In this document: piece after piece, positions 8,251-18,921 of the stretch
How positions within the stretch are numbered: position 1 is the stretch's first letter
Layout: each line of letters starts with the position of its first letter
Assembly: GCA_022264855.1 (NCBI GenBank)
Contig: JABYQU010000011.1
Span: forward strand, 62,001 to 126,000
Length of the DNA stretch: 64,000 nt
Source: Lenzites betulinus
Lineage: Eukaryota; Basidiomycota; Agaricomycetes; Polyporales; Polyporaceae
Direction: 5' to 3'
Notes under the pieces: generated by a model
Told to the model about the DNA's origin: nothing
The model's input: the letters and a program-made list of their open reading frames with translations, nothing else
Database searches by the model: none
Position numbers and translations under genes: made by a program

Positions 8251-9971
8251 ATGCCCGCTCCATCTGCTTCTACTCAAACCTGGGGTGGAAAGGACGAACA
8301 ACTCGTCCGCGCCCTGGAGACTTCGATGGCGCCGGTATGGGAGGTGGAGCCTGCGGACGACGCGACAGGGAGCGAGTGCCGCAAGTGGGCCCGCCGTGCT
8401 GCGCGTGTACTGGTACGCCCGCGCGTTCTGCCTTCTCTCTCGCACGCTGACCATCATTCCCCCATAGGACGCGGCGGAGAAAGCGTGCTGCCCTCCGTTT
8501 GTCCTCGACAGCCACGCCAACGCGGTCTGGGAGCGCGTGGAGGACGCCTTCGCGTTCGCCGACGCCGAATGGCCCGAGTGGGCGCGCGGGCAGATCCTCG
8601 CTGCGCGCGACCGTCGCGTTGCCGCGCGCGAACGGCGCGCCGCTGCCCGCGCGGCTGAGCGCGAAGACTCCGATCCCTTCGGCGCCGCCCTGCGCGAGAT
8701 CCAGGCCGCGACCCCGCCACCTCGTACCCCGTCCGCGCGCAGTGGCCGCTCGCGCGCCAGCGCCCCCTCCGTCGTCATCAGCTCACGCGGCTCGAAGGCC
8801 TCCAAGAAGCGCGCGCGCAGCCCGTCGGTCGAGATCGTGTCGCGCGACACGGCATCCTTCAAGCCGGATGACGACGACGACGAGACAGACGATGTCGAAA
8901 TCGTCGACAACCCCGCCGCGGCCGAAGACGACGGCCCTGCTAGCGGCGACGACGGCGCAAACGCCATGGCGGTCGACCACGCGCCCTCCACGGCCTCGAC
9001 ACGCGAACTTCGCCCGCGCGCGCCTCGCGCGAACCCACCGCCGAGGAAGAGGACGAAGATGATGGTGCCGCGCGCCGCGCAGGCCGCCGAGCCCATGCTC
9101 GGAAAGCATTGGCGGGTGAGTACCTCCTCGCGCGCTTCCCTTCGTCGCGGTCCGCTGACTTGTCCATAGCAACATGAGCGTTGCAACAATTGCCGCAAGT
9201 CGGCCCTGCTTTGCATCCTGGGCGAAGGGGCCACGAAGTGCCACCGGTGCCACCGTCGGCGCCAGAAATGCAACACCCAGGCGGAGGAGGACTACGCGGA
9301 GTGGTACGACGAGCAGGGCTTCGAGCGCGGTACGTCCTCCGTGCCAAACGTCTGCGCGCGCGACTGACCTTCCGTTTCCTAGCGCGCGTCATCCTCGATC
9401 CCGACGGAAACGTCGTCGGCGCGGACTTCAGGGGTCCCGCCCCCGCCGACTTTGTTCCCGCGGCCTTGGAACCTTCCACGCCGCGCAAGGGGAAGAAGAA
9501 GGCCACCGCCGCGACCGTGTCGCCCGCACAACCCGCCGCGCGCGCGTCCAAGCCTGCCACCCCGGCTTCCGCGCAGACCTCGGCCGACGCGCCCGTGGTC
9601 CAAACCGCGACCTCCACCGTCGCGCGCGCTCCGCCCCAACCTCGCCCTGTCGCGCGCCCTTCGCGCACGGTCTCCGCGCCGGTCTCAACCGCGGGCTTCA
9701 TGCCGCCGGCCGCCCCACCGGATTCCTGCTCGGCGCACAGGCTGCGGTACGGCCTCGGGACCGTCTCGTCAACCCCAACGACCCCGCGGACATGTCGCGC
9801 GGCCGGCGCGCGGCGCTGCAAGTCGCGCGCACCGAGCTCGAAGTCTTGGTCATGCGGCGCAACGGGCTCGTCGGGCTCACCCAGTTCCTCGAGGACTGGG
9901 TGGCGCGCATCCTGGCCGACCCGACTAACGAGACGGTGCCCGCGTTGTGGACCCCGCCGACGCGCGAGTAG
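8251..9971 (+). pseudogene. Gene B copy 2: Zn2Cys6-like accessory protein, full length with one late frameshift
   Basis: Exons 8251-8412, 8468-9115, 9170-9329 and 9383-9971 are separated by introns of 55, 54 and 53 nt. In order the protein has a conserved N-terminus, a Trp/Arg helix (EWPEWARGQ), basic repeats with SARSGRSRAS, an acidic block, a basic patch (KRTKMMVPRA), the six-cysteine cluster CNNCRKSALLC...CHRCHRRRQKC in exon 3, then AEWYDEQGFER. A Pro/Ala-rich linker leads to a folded-looking C-terminus (GLVGLTQFLEDWVARILADP). The C4 run at 9713-9716 should hold five Cs: the C-terminal frame, intact in copy 3, continues in the other frame to 9971. Without correction, translation would run to 10014 with junk sequence. 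Zn2Cys6 factors are nuclear regulators; a role on the LTR or element is inference. Confidence 0.72.
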
Positions 9972-10214
9972 AGTAGCGCGCGCGCGCATTAGACCTGTAG
10001 ATACTTGTAGATAGGCCTGCAGTCTTGCGCTTGTACATAGTATACTCGGCTTGGGAATTGAGTCCGCGCGCGCATGTGCGTGTGGCGGTTTTTCTTGGCC
10101 TCCATGTGGTGTGAACTGTAACGACTGACTAGAGTTAACTTGAATGGAAAGAAAAGGGTATCGAGCGCGCGCGCGCTTTGCACGTTGAAGTACTGTTGAC
10201 TCTCCCGCGCACGC

Positions 10215-11687
10215 CTACTCCGCGATGTCCTCGTCTTCCGCGCCGTCGTCTTCGGAGTGCACCAGCTCCGCTAAACGCTTGTCTGAGATGTCCGCGAAGT
10301 TCGGGGGAAGCGCAATGTGCTGACGCGCGAAATAGGGGATGAGTCGGAATGCCCCAATGGGGCGGTGGAACACTGTGCCGTCCAGCTCGCAGACCACATA
10401 CGCGCCTCCGCGGTTACGTGAGACTACTACGACGGGTCCTGTGTACCGCGCGCGCATCTTGCGGTTGAGTGACTTCTCGATTTGGGTGTGTCGTACCAAG
10501 ACGAGCGCGCCGGCCCCGAAGTCGAAGTCGCGCATAGTGTGCCGATGATCACGCTCGAACTTCTGAGCCGCGCGCACGCGCGCGCTGTAGACCGTAGAGC
10601 GCAGTCGCGCGACGTCCTCCGCGCGGCGTTGTAGTGCTACGGCTCTGCGCGCGATGAGCTCCGTGGTGGATATAAGTCCCTGTGGCGCGGGCATGAGGTA
10701 GGTAGCTTCGGAGATGTCGAAAGGGAGAATCGGGTGGCAGCCCATGACTGCAAAGTAGGGGGAACAGCCCATGCGGCGACGTATAGTGATGCGCTCTGAC
10801 CAAAAGACGAGTGCGCGACCTGCGACCACTTGGCCTGGTCTCCATCCGCGGCCTTGAACAGGGCCTGGCGGACGTCAAAGTGGGGGCGCTCCACCAGCCG
10901 TTCGCGCGCGAGTTGTAGCCACTGATACGAACGTGGTGGACCCCATGCTGTTTCTCGATCCTCCGCATGGCTTTCACAAAGGCTGCACCGTTGTCCGTGA
11001 TGATCTCCATGACCCCGCCCCAGCGGCAGAGGATGTCCTGGTAGATGAAGTCGGCTAAAGTCTTCTCGGTCTCGCGACGCAGCATACGCCACTCCACATA
11101 GGCCGTGAGAGCGCAGTGCGCCTGGACGATAAGCTTGAACCCGCCTGAGACGGGCATGAACATGGTGTCGATGTAGATGCGCGCGAAGACGGAGGCTGGC
11201 ATCGCGACCGTCGGGGGGATGACGATGTGCCGCACCTGACGCAGTTGGCAGAGGTGACATGTCCTGACAAACCAAGTCACGTCATCGCGTAGGGTAGGCC
11301 ACCAGAAACGTTCTGAGATGGTCTGGAGCATCGCGTAGCGTCCACGGTGTCCTAGGGAGTCATGCGCGACCCGGAGCACCTCGTAGCGGCAGTCGTAATG
11401 TACGACTAGCTTGTGCGCACCGTGAGGGTCCTTACGCCAGAGCCGCCCGTCATGCAGGAAGAACTGCTGCGCGTACTTGATGAACCGCGCGTAGGTCTCG
11501 TCTGAGATGTCCAAAGGCCGGTGGAGAGTCCCAAGCCAGTCCTTGACGTCCGATAGCCTCTCGTCGCCGCGAATCGTGTGCTTGGACTTGGGGATAGCTG
11601 GTGGAGGCTCCTGCGCGTCCTCGTCTTCGGCTGGTGTGTGTGCGCGCTCGGACCTGTCGTCGCTCGTGGCCTCGACCTCGTGCGCGC
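10215..11687 (-). pseudogene. Integrase part of E2 pol, with two single-base deletions
   Basis: The region matches the intact integrase at 19793-21267. It has the HHCC zinc-binding region (AHDSLGHRG...CHLCQ), the catalytic triad context IYIDTMF, ITDNGAAF and NGLVERP in the parent, and a GPY/F-like module (YTGPVVVVSRNRGG); no chromodomain follows. Two one-base deletions relative to E3, near 10899 and near 10808, both in G/C runs, break the frame just after the catalytic glutamate region. The N-terminal end stops exactly at LTR L3. Its 3' end faces that of gene B copy 2 across a 243-bp spacer. Confidence 0.88.
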
Positions 11688-12558
11688 TGATACGCTCCAC
11701 AGGCGTTCCAGGCCAGAAACCCGCCTTTTCCGCCCTTGCGCGCGCACGCCAACCACAGCGCGCGCAGAGCCCACCGCACACCTTGGTGCTCCCTACGTCG
11801 TGCGCGCAGTGCGCGTAGCCCATCGCGCACAAGGTCAAGATGTGTGCGGGGCACTTCATCACAGCGCGCGCGATGCCTGTCGCTATCCAGAGCCCTCTGC
11901 CCTAGCTGTTTGTGCGCGCGGGTCCGCTGGGCGCATCAGTGGCGCGCGCGCGAGGCACGCGAAGAGTCGTATCGCGCGCGGCGCGTGTGCCCGGCGCGCG
12001 AGGCATCCCAGACCCGGTTTCCGCTTATCTTCCGTATAGTAGCACGTGTTTTTGATTCAGCCTGCGGGCATTCTTGTACATAATCATTTCGGGGCATTCG
12101 AACCCCCCAGACAATCCACCCCTCACTCTCTCAACTGCTGGGAACGTGTCCCTCGCGCTTCTCGACGTGCAACAGCTTCCCCTTCAAGGCAGGACGACTG
12201 GAGACCTCTCCGCTGTGACAGCGTACCGTCAGTTGCGTATATTGCGTCTATTCCGTTTCTCCTGCGTTTTACTGCGTGCGTACTGCGTTGCGAAGCCCCG
12301 CGGCTGACTGCGAGCGTTGCGTTATTTCTGCGCGCGTTGCGTTACTGAGTTTACCTCCGCGCGCGCCCTTCTACAGCGCGAGTCCGCGCGCGCTCCCGCC
12401 CTGTGCGTGAGAGGCATCCTTCCTGCTTGCGCGCGAACAGTACACGGGCCGGCCTACCAGCGAACCTAGGGAGCTCGAGACCTTACTCCCCTTCATCACA
12501 CACCTAGACGTCCTCTACCCCTCGGCTATCGGCCGTCAGAGCACCTCTTACCGTATCA
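11688..12558 (+). repeat. LTR L3 (871 bp), 5' LTR of E3 and recombination joint with E2
   Basis: It runs TGATACGCTCC to CTTACCGTATCA and is followed by the primer-binding site and gag of E3. Its left flank is not host DNA but the reversed pol of E2, cut at the L5 insertion site. By eye it is identical to L5 and clearly different from E3's other LTR, L6. It is therefore a chimeric joint. Confidence 0.9.
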
Positions 12559-12580
12559 TTTTGGAGCCCACTGCGAGGGG
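12559..12580 (+). other. Primer-binding site of E3
   Basis: TTTTGGAGCCCACTGCGAGG follows the LTR. TGG three bases after the LTR end would pair with a tRNA CCA terminus. From here to gag (12581-13047) an open Ser/Pro-rich frame starting at ATG 12686 may be a leader or extra N-terminal part of gag. Confidence 0.65.
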
Positions 12581-13047
12581 GTTTCAGATCTCGACCTACA
12601 CCTTCGGAATGCACCCTAGAGCCGACTGCGCACGCGCGCTGCTACCACGGCGTCCGACCTAGCTGCGGAACTGCTCAATAGTGCCTTGCGCGAGCTGCTC
12701 GCCATTGGATACAGCCAGTGCACCCCTCAAGACCTCCACACCGTCGTCGAATCCCTTTCCCTCTTCCTCAGCTACAGCGCTCGGCGCCTTCGCTCGAATC
12801 CCACCACCACGTGGTTCCAAGAGTTGGCCCAGGCCCTCCCTAGAGAAGATTCGGCGCCTTCCTCACCAGAGGTTCCCCCATCGCCACCCTCGGACTTCGA
12901 CTTCCCTACGAATCTACGTCATTCGCGCCGTACCATCTCCACTACCGCGCTACCAGCATCTTCAGAGCGGGACATTCTCGAATCCGCCGTCCCTACACCA
13001 CTAAGCACCTCCGAAAGCGCGCGCTCCCCTAGCCCCCAGCGCGCGAT

Positions 13048-14972
13048 ATGGCCGACGAACAGCATCCGGAACCGCTCGCGCAGCACGCGCGCGCAGCCAT
13101 GCCCGCACGCGGACATAGCACTGCACCTGTTTTCGACCCCGCGAACCCGCGAACGCTCCGCCGCTTCTTCCAGGATCTGGAGTTCTTGTTCGAGCGCACA
13201 GCGACCCATGGCGACGCGGAGCGCAAGAGCTGGGTCGTCCGGTACCTTCCCATCGACGTTGCAGACTTGGCGGAGGCTTTGCCCGAGTCAGAGGGGGTGG
13301 CCACATACGTCGAATTCAAGGCCGCACTCATCCAACTCTACCCGGGCGCCGGAGTCGTTAAGGCCTACTTCGTGCGAGATGCTCAAGCGCTTGCGCTCCG
13401 ACGCGGCGCGTCCGTCATCAACTCTATCGCAGAGATGGCCGAGTATCATCGCGAGTTCAAGGCGATCACTGCAAGCCTCATCAAGTCCGGAGTCTACAGC
13501 CTCACCGAGCGCGACCGGCTCTTCATTGAAGGCATCAGCGAGCCCCTTCGCGCGCAGGTCAGGAACCGTTTGCAGCTCAAGTTCCCGGATCAGCCAGCCG
13601 ACCAGCCGTACGACCCAGATAAGGTCCTCAGCGCGGCCGAGTATGTCTTGACAGGGGCGATGGTCAATCTACCGGCAGCAGCAGCCCCCGCGCCGCAGGC
13701 CCTTCAGAATTCGGGCGCGCGCGCAGCCGATCTGAAGGTAGAGGACCTCGCGCCGCTCCTCAAGCTTCTCGCGAAGTCCATGGTCGAGCAGAGCGGGCCC
13801 AGCAGCAGTTCCCAGGGCGTCAACCCCGCGGCGATGACTTCCGCACAGCGCGGGCCGCGGGTGGCCCTATCGGCGGTCAGAACCAGTACGACTACCGGCC
13901 TAACAGTGGTTACTGCCACTACTGCGGCGACGCGGGCTGTCAGGTGCGCTTCTGCAGGCATGCCGAAGAAGATATCAAGGAAGGGCGTATCGCGCGTAAT
14001 GGAGAAGGCAGGATCGTCCTAGCTAATGGAAGTTTCGTCCCGCGCAACCTTCCTGGGCTCACAATGCGCGACCGGGTCTTCGAGTGGTACCGCCGCTATC
14101 CTATGGCGTCGGGTGGGGCCCCTCCGGCCCCCGCTGCCCAGATGGTCCTCCAGGTCGTGCCGAGCGCGCCCATCGATGTGTCGACGTTCCAACTGTCCAC
14201 CGGCGCGCGCATCGACCAGTTGGAGCGCGAGCTGTACGCGCTGCGAGGCAAGCAGGCCTTTGACGGAGTCGAGATCACTTCTAGGCCCCCACGTATCTTC
14301 CAGAGGCGGCCGGTGGCTCCCACAAACGCTCCACAACCGGACGCGGGCCCAGCGCCCCCTGTATACCCGGACACAGCTGGTGGCGAGGCCGCGCGCACAG
14401 CGCGCGAGGCTGCTAAGCCGGACCTCCCCGCGCGCGATCCGCCGCCGCACCAGCGCGCGCCGATAGCCGCGCACACCTCTCCAACCCCTGAACCCTCGCG
14501 CGAACACCCCTTTGCGACAGCGCGCGATGCAACGTATGCGCCTCCGCGCGTGCGCAACTTCGGTGCGCCGCCCGTACCGCCGAAGGACAAGGACACCGCC
14601 TACAAGACCCAAGTGCCGGTCTACCGCGCGAGCTTTGCGGAGGACATCTTCGAGCGCTCCATGAAGGCCCCTACGCTCACCCTGACACCGGAGGAGCTTC
14701 TGTCCATTTCCCCTGAGGTTCGCGCGCGCTATCGCGAGGCAGTCACGCCGAAACGCGTCCCTACCGATTCGCGCGCGCCAGCCGACGCGCGCGGTAGCAA
14801 CGAGGGACGCGCGCCGGATGATACGCGCGTAATTGCGATGGCGTCTTGCACTACCATCGAGGAGGTCTTGGAGGAATACACCGACGACCCTGCCCTATTC
14901 TCCTGTAGTGGCGACCCGCTGCTCCCGGAGGGCGTGGTGGTGCCTGACCCCTACGAAGTCTACCTCAAGCAG
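13048..14972 (+). pseudogene. gag of E3, frameshifted and cut by a nested LTR
   Basis: ATG 13048 opens a Gag like those of mushroom Gypsy elements: FDPANPRTLRRFFQDLEFLF, then FKAALIQLYPGA and RNRLQLKFPDQ, typical of a retrotransposon capsid. A zinc-knuckle-like module (CHYCGDAGCQVRFCRH, about 13915-13965) and a Pro-rich tail follow. The capsid and zinc-knuckle frames differ. A GGG at 13859-13861 where four Gs would keep frame is the likely break. The tail frame ends at the TGA supplied by solo LTR L4 at 14973. Gag would form the virus-like particle and bind element RNA. Confidence 0.82.
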
Positions 14973-15843
14973 TGATACGGTAAGAGGTGCTCTGACGGCC
15001 AATAGCCGAGGGGTAGAGGACGTCTAGGTGTGTGATGAAGGGGAGTAAGGTCTCGAGCTCCCTAGGTTCGCTGGTAGGCCGGCCCGTGTACTGTTCGCGC
15101 GCAAGCAGGAAGGATGCCTCTCACGCACAGGGCGGGAGCGCGCGCGGACTCGCGCTGTAGAAGGGCGCGCGCGGAGGTAAACTCAGTAACGCAACGCGCG
15201 CAGAAATAACGCAACGCTCGCAGTCAGCCGCGGGGCTTCGCAACGCAGTACGCACGCAGTAAAACGCAGGAGAAACGGAATAGACGCAATATACGCAACT
15301 GACGGTACGCTGTCACAGCGGAGAGGTCTCCAGTCGTCCTGCCTTGAAGGGGAAGCTGTTGCACGTCGAGAAGCGCGAGGGACACGTTCCCAGCAGTTGA
15401 GAGAGTGAGGGGTGGATTGTCTGGGGGGTTCGAATGCCCCGAAATGATTATGTACAAGAATGCCCGCAGGCTGAATCAAAAACACGTGCTACCATGCTGA
15501 AGATAAGCGGAAACCGGGCCCGGGACGCCTCGCGCGCCGGGCGCCCCCGCCGCGCGCGATACGACTCCTCGCCCGCCTCGTGCGCGCGCCACTGATGCGC
15601 CCAGCGGACCCGCGCGCACAAACAGCTAGGGCAGAGGGCTCTGGATAGCGACAGGCATCGCGCGCGCTGTGATGAAGTGCCCCGCACACATCTTGACCTT
15701 GTGCGCGATGGGCTACGCGCACTGCGCGCACGACGTAGGGAGCACCAAGGTGTGCGGTGGGCTCTGCGCGCGCTGTGGTTGGCGTGCGCGCGCAAGGGCG
15801 GAAAAGGCGGGTTTCTGGCCTGGAACGCCTGTGGAGCGTATCA
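14973..15843 (-). repeat. Solo LTR L4 nested between gag and protease
   Basis: A complete LTR in reverse orientation. Flanks are GCAG (14969-14972) and GCGG (15844-15847), a 4-bp target duplication with one mismatch. Removing it with one flank copy restores an in-frame join between the gag tail (YLKQ) and the protease (LEPGSDPD). It is a mosaic of the L5 type and the L6 type. Confidence 0.88.
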
Positions 15844-16351
15844 GCGGCTCGAGCCAGGTAGCGACCCCGATGTCCTGACTGTCGCCAAGGAGTCTCACGC
15901 GTTACGCTCCATCGTCGGCTTGGTGGACAACAAGGAGTTTGTCGAGGCAATCATCGACCCGGGCTCTCAGATCGTAGCCATGTCCGAGGACGTCTGCCAT
16001 GCTCTTCGGCTCGCCTATGACCCGACCATCATCCTTAACATGCAGTCCGCCAACGGAGATGTGGATCGGTCGCTTGGCTTGGTGCGGAACGTGCCTTTCG
16101 CAGTGGCGGACATTGTCTTGTACCTGCAGGTGCACGTCATTCGTCATGCAGCCTACGACATCCTTCTGGGTCGGCCCTTCGACGTTTTGACCAAGAGCGT
16201 CGTCAAGAACTTCACTAACGAGGAGCAGACCCTGACCATCGTGTGTCTGAACACGGGGACGATCGCGACCGTGCCCACCATCGCGCGCGGGCGCGCGCGC
16301 TTTCGCGCTTCCGACGCCGGACATCCCCTTGGACAGCCAGCCCTTGCTTGA
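15844..16351 (+). pseudogene. Aspartic protease domain of E3
   Basis: The frame continues from LTR L4 without its own start codon and contains VEAIIDPGSQIVAMSEDV, the catalytic D-x-G-S loop of retropepsins (here DPGS rather than the usual DSG/DTG). Further on is AAYDILLGRPF, matching the conserved ILG segment. It would cleave the Gag-Pol polyprotein inside the particle. It is normally fused to gag upstream and RT downstream. Here it is separated from gag by L4, and from RT by a shift around the TTT at 16301-16303. The frame ends at 16351, overlapping the pol frame. Confidence 0.8.
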
Positions 16352-18921
16352 GGTCCCAGATGGCGAGATCGCATGCGTAATCACTGTAGAAGATGGCGTG
16401 CCACGCATCACGTCGTATACCCCGACTCCTGACCCATCTCTGCCTCTTTCCGCGCTCTATTTCTCTGCCTGCGACGCACTACCTATAGAGGTGCTATCTC
16501 TGCTCGACAAACTTGAAAAACCACATGGAGACGCACCGCGCGCAACCCCTTCTCCCTCTACGCCCCTAAAACCCCATGAAGACGCCTATAGCGCGCGCCC
16601 GCCTCACGTCTTTGTGCCGTCTATGTCCAGTTCCACTCCTCCGGTCGTGTCTATGTCTCCTCTAGGTTCCTCTCAGTCTCAAGGGCTCCCTAGCCCCTCT
16701 ACTCCCAAGGCGGGCGCAACCCCAGCCACCAATACCTCCGCGCGCGACCCAGTGTTATTGCGCGCGGAAGACACCGCGCGCTCGACTCCCATCGCGCGCG
16801 GCCCCTTGCGCGCGCATCCCACGCGCGCGCCCGCCAAGGCCAAACTGGCCTACGCATCGCGCGACCCCTCCCCACCACCGACATGGACTTACCGCGCGAA
16901 GCCAATACGGTCGGGCGTACTTACCGAGGCGTACATATCGGCCAAAAAGAAGTACAAGCCGGTCGCGCGCAAGGTCCGCCCGGTCCTCGGCACGTCGCCT
17001 GAACACTTCCGCATCGAGCGCAACATCACAGGCGATCCTCTCGCGAGCATGCCGTCGCTCAGTCCTCACCCACCCGCGTTTGTACCGACGGGTCGCTATA
17101 CGCAGGAGCGTATGGAGGCGGTCGACAAGGCTCACGGCGACGGTTTCCTCTGGCCAGAAGAACAGAAGTTACTCCACCACTTCTTTAGCCAGCAGAATGA
17201 GGCCTTCGCGTGGAACGACGACGAGCGCGGGTGCTTCAAACCCGAGTTCTTCCCTCCTGTGGAGTTTCCGGTGGTCCCGCACACGCCCTGGGTTGAGCGC
17301 AACATCCCCATTCCCCCAGGACTCTACAAGGAGGTCTGCGACATCATCAAGAAGAAGATCGCGGCCGGCGTGTACGAGCCATCCAACTCCTCCTACCGCT
17401 CGCGCTGGTTCTGCGTCCTGAAGAAGGACAAACACTCCCTCCGTATTGTCCACAGCCTGGAGCCGCTCAACAAAGTCACTATCCAGCATAGCGGGGTGCC
17501 TCCTACGCCCGACCACCTCGCGGAGCAATTTGGAGGGCGCCCGTGTGGTTCCATCTTCGATCTCTATGTTGGCTATGACGAAAGGCTCATCTCAGTCACT
17601 TCGTGCGACCTTACCACCTTCCAGACTCCCTTCGGAGCGCTGCGCCATCGTACCCTGCCTATGGGGTGGTGTAATTCGGTCCCTATCTTCCATGACGACG
17701 TCACGTACATCCTGCGCCTCGAAATCCCTCATCTCACCATTCCTTACATCGACGACGTACCGGTCAAAGGTCCCGCGACAGACTACAAGCGCGCGGATGG
17801 CACCTACAAGACCATTTCCGCAAACCCCGGTATCCGCCGCTTCGTGTGGGAACACTTCCAAGACGTCAATCGCGTTACGCAGCGCATGAAGTACGCGGGA
17901 GGCACTTTCTCAGGGACCAAGTCGATGGTCTGCCGGCGAGAGATTATGGTCGTCGGGCACCGTTGTACACCCGAAGGACGTCTCCCCGAGGAGTCGCGCG
18001 TCGAGATCGTCAAGAATTGGGGCCCATGCAAAGACCTTTCCGAAGTGCGCGCGTTCCTGGGCACCATCGGGGTCGCGCGCATCTTCATTCGCAACTTCGC
18101 GCAGCGCGCGCACGTGCTGGTCCACCTGACGCGCAAGGACGTACCCTTCGAGTTCGGCGAGCCGCAGCGCGCGGCCCAGCGCGACCTGATCGACGCGCTA
18201 CTGGCCTCTCCAGCTTTGCGCGCGCTCGACTACGAGTCCGAAGCGCCAGTGATCCTAGCGGTAGACACGTCCTATATCGCAGCGGGCTTCCATCTATGCC
18301 AGTGCGACGAGGAGGACCCGCGAAAGCGCTACTACGCGCGCTTTGGATCGATCACGCTTAACGAGCGCGAGGCACGCTTCTCCCAGCCCAAACTTGAGAT
18401 CTACGGACTGTATCGCGCGCTGCGTGCGCTCAAGCTGTACCTGATTGGCGTGCGCAACCTGATCATCGAGGTCGACGCGCGCTACATCAAAGGAATGCTT
18501 AACAACCCGGATATCTCACCCAGCGCGAGCATCAATCGCTGGATCGTCTCCATCCTCACCTTCCACTTCGAGCTCGTACATGTTCCAGGGACGTCTCACG
18601 GCCCTGACGGGCTCTCGCGACGGCCTCGACACCCAGGGGACCCCGAGCCTGTCGATGACGAAGACGACTTCGAGGATTGGATCGACAACCTACACGGGTT
18701 TATCCACCACATCCTTCCATCGGCAGCTCTCCACCGCGCTCCAACCCTTTCCTTCACCACACCGTTGTTTGCGCTGGGCCTGCCTGCACTGGCCGAGGAC
18801 GGCACAGATTTCAGTGGGGGGAGGAGCTAGAGCTCGGAGAGAAGTCAACAGCGCGCGCGATCAGACCCAGCGCGCGCACCTGCACCGCGCGCGCGGACAC
18901 ACCCACACCGGAGCAACGCGC
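16304..18921 (+). pseudogene. Reverse transcriptase - RNase H part of E3 pol
   Basis: A long open frame (stop at 18828-18830) without an initiating ATG, expected to be part of a polyprotein. It begins with a Pro/Ser-rich spacer. RT follows: YRSRWFCVLKK, LRIVHSLEPLNK, FDLYVGYDER, LPMGWCNSVPIF and the YIDD box at about 17745. RNase H follows with LAVDTSYIAAGFH, PKLEIYGLYRAL and IIEVDARYIKGML, and the typical HVPGTSHGPDGLSRRP. After DFSGG the G6 run at 18816-18821 shifts the frame into the TAG at 18828. With one more G the frame continues GEELELGEK... to 18921 and, across L5, into integrase. It copies element RNA to DNA in the particle. Confidence 0.9.
18791..18822 (+). repeat. PPT-like block inside pol, similar to the true PPT flank
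   Basis: CCGAGGACGGCACAGATTTC followed by AGTGGGGGGAG resembles CCGAGGACGGTCAAGATTTT plus AGTGGGGGGGAG just before L6 (23372-23402). In protein terms LAEDGTDFSGG matches LTEDGQDFSGG. It could act as a central polypurine tract or mark where the 3' tract came from. Confidence 0.6.

Larger units (their letters stand above)
6194..11687 (-). mobile_element. E2: partial Gypsy-family element with full-length accessory genes
   Basis: On the minus strand the retained order is integrase (11687 to 10215), convergent 3' spacer, then genes B and A on the opposite strand, polypurine tract, and LTR L2. Everything upstream of integrase (gag, protease, RT, RNase H, 5' LTR) is missing. The break at 11687/11688 is exactly the GCGC site where solo LTR L5 sits in E3's pol, so E2 once carried the same nested LTR. 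That LTR appears to have recombined with E3's 5' LTR to form L3. Confidence 0.8.

Noticed and set aside
15420..15446. tRNA-like B box (GGTTCGAATGCC) in every LTR
   Set aside because: There is an extra base in the T-stem and no A box or cloverleaf around it.
14973..15843. LTRs L4 and L5 as large introns (they start TGATACG|GTAAGAG and end CAG with the target site)
   Set aside because: 871 nt is far longer than other introns here, splicing would leave TGATACG with a stop or frame change, and the 4-bp duplications point to insertion.
16290..16351. Programmed +1 frameshift between protease and RT as in yeast Ty3
   Set aside because: Possible, but a single extra T in TTT explains it equally well, and other homopolymer errors are present.
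18810..18830. Programmed -1 frameshift at the G6 run between RNase H and integrase
   Set aside because: The run is not in the slippery X-XXY-YYZ phase, and similar losses occur in other runs, so an indel or read error is simpler.
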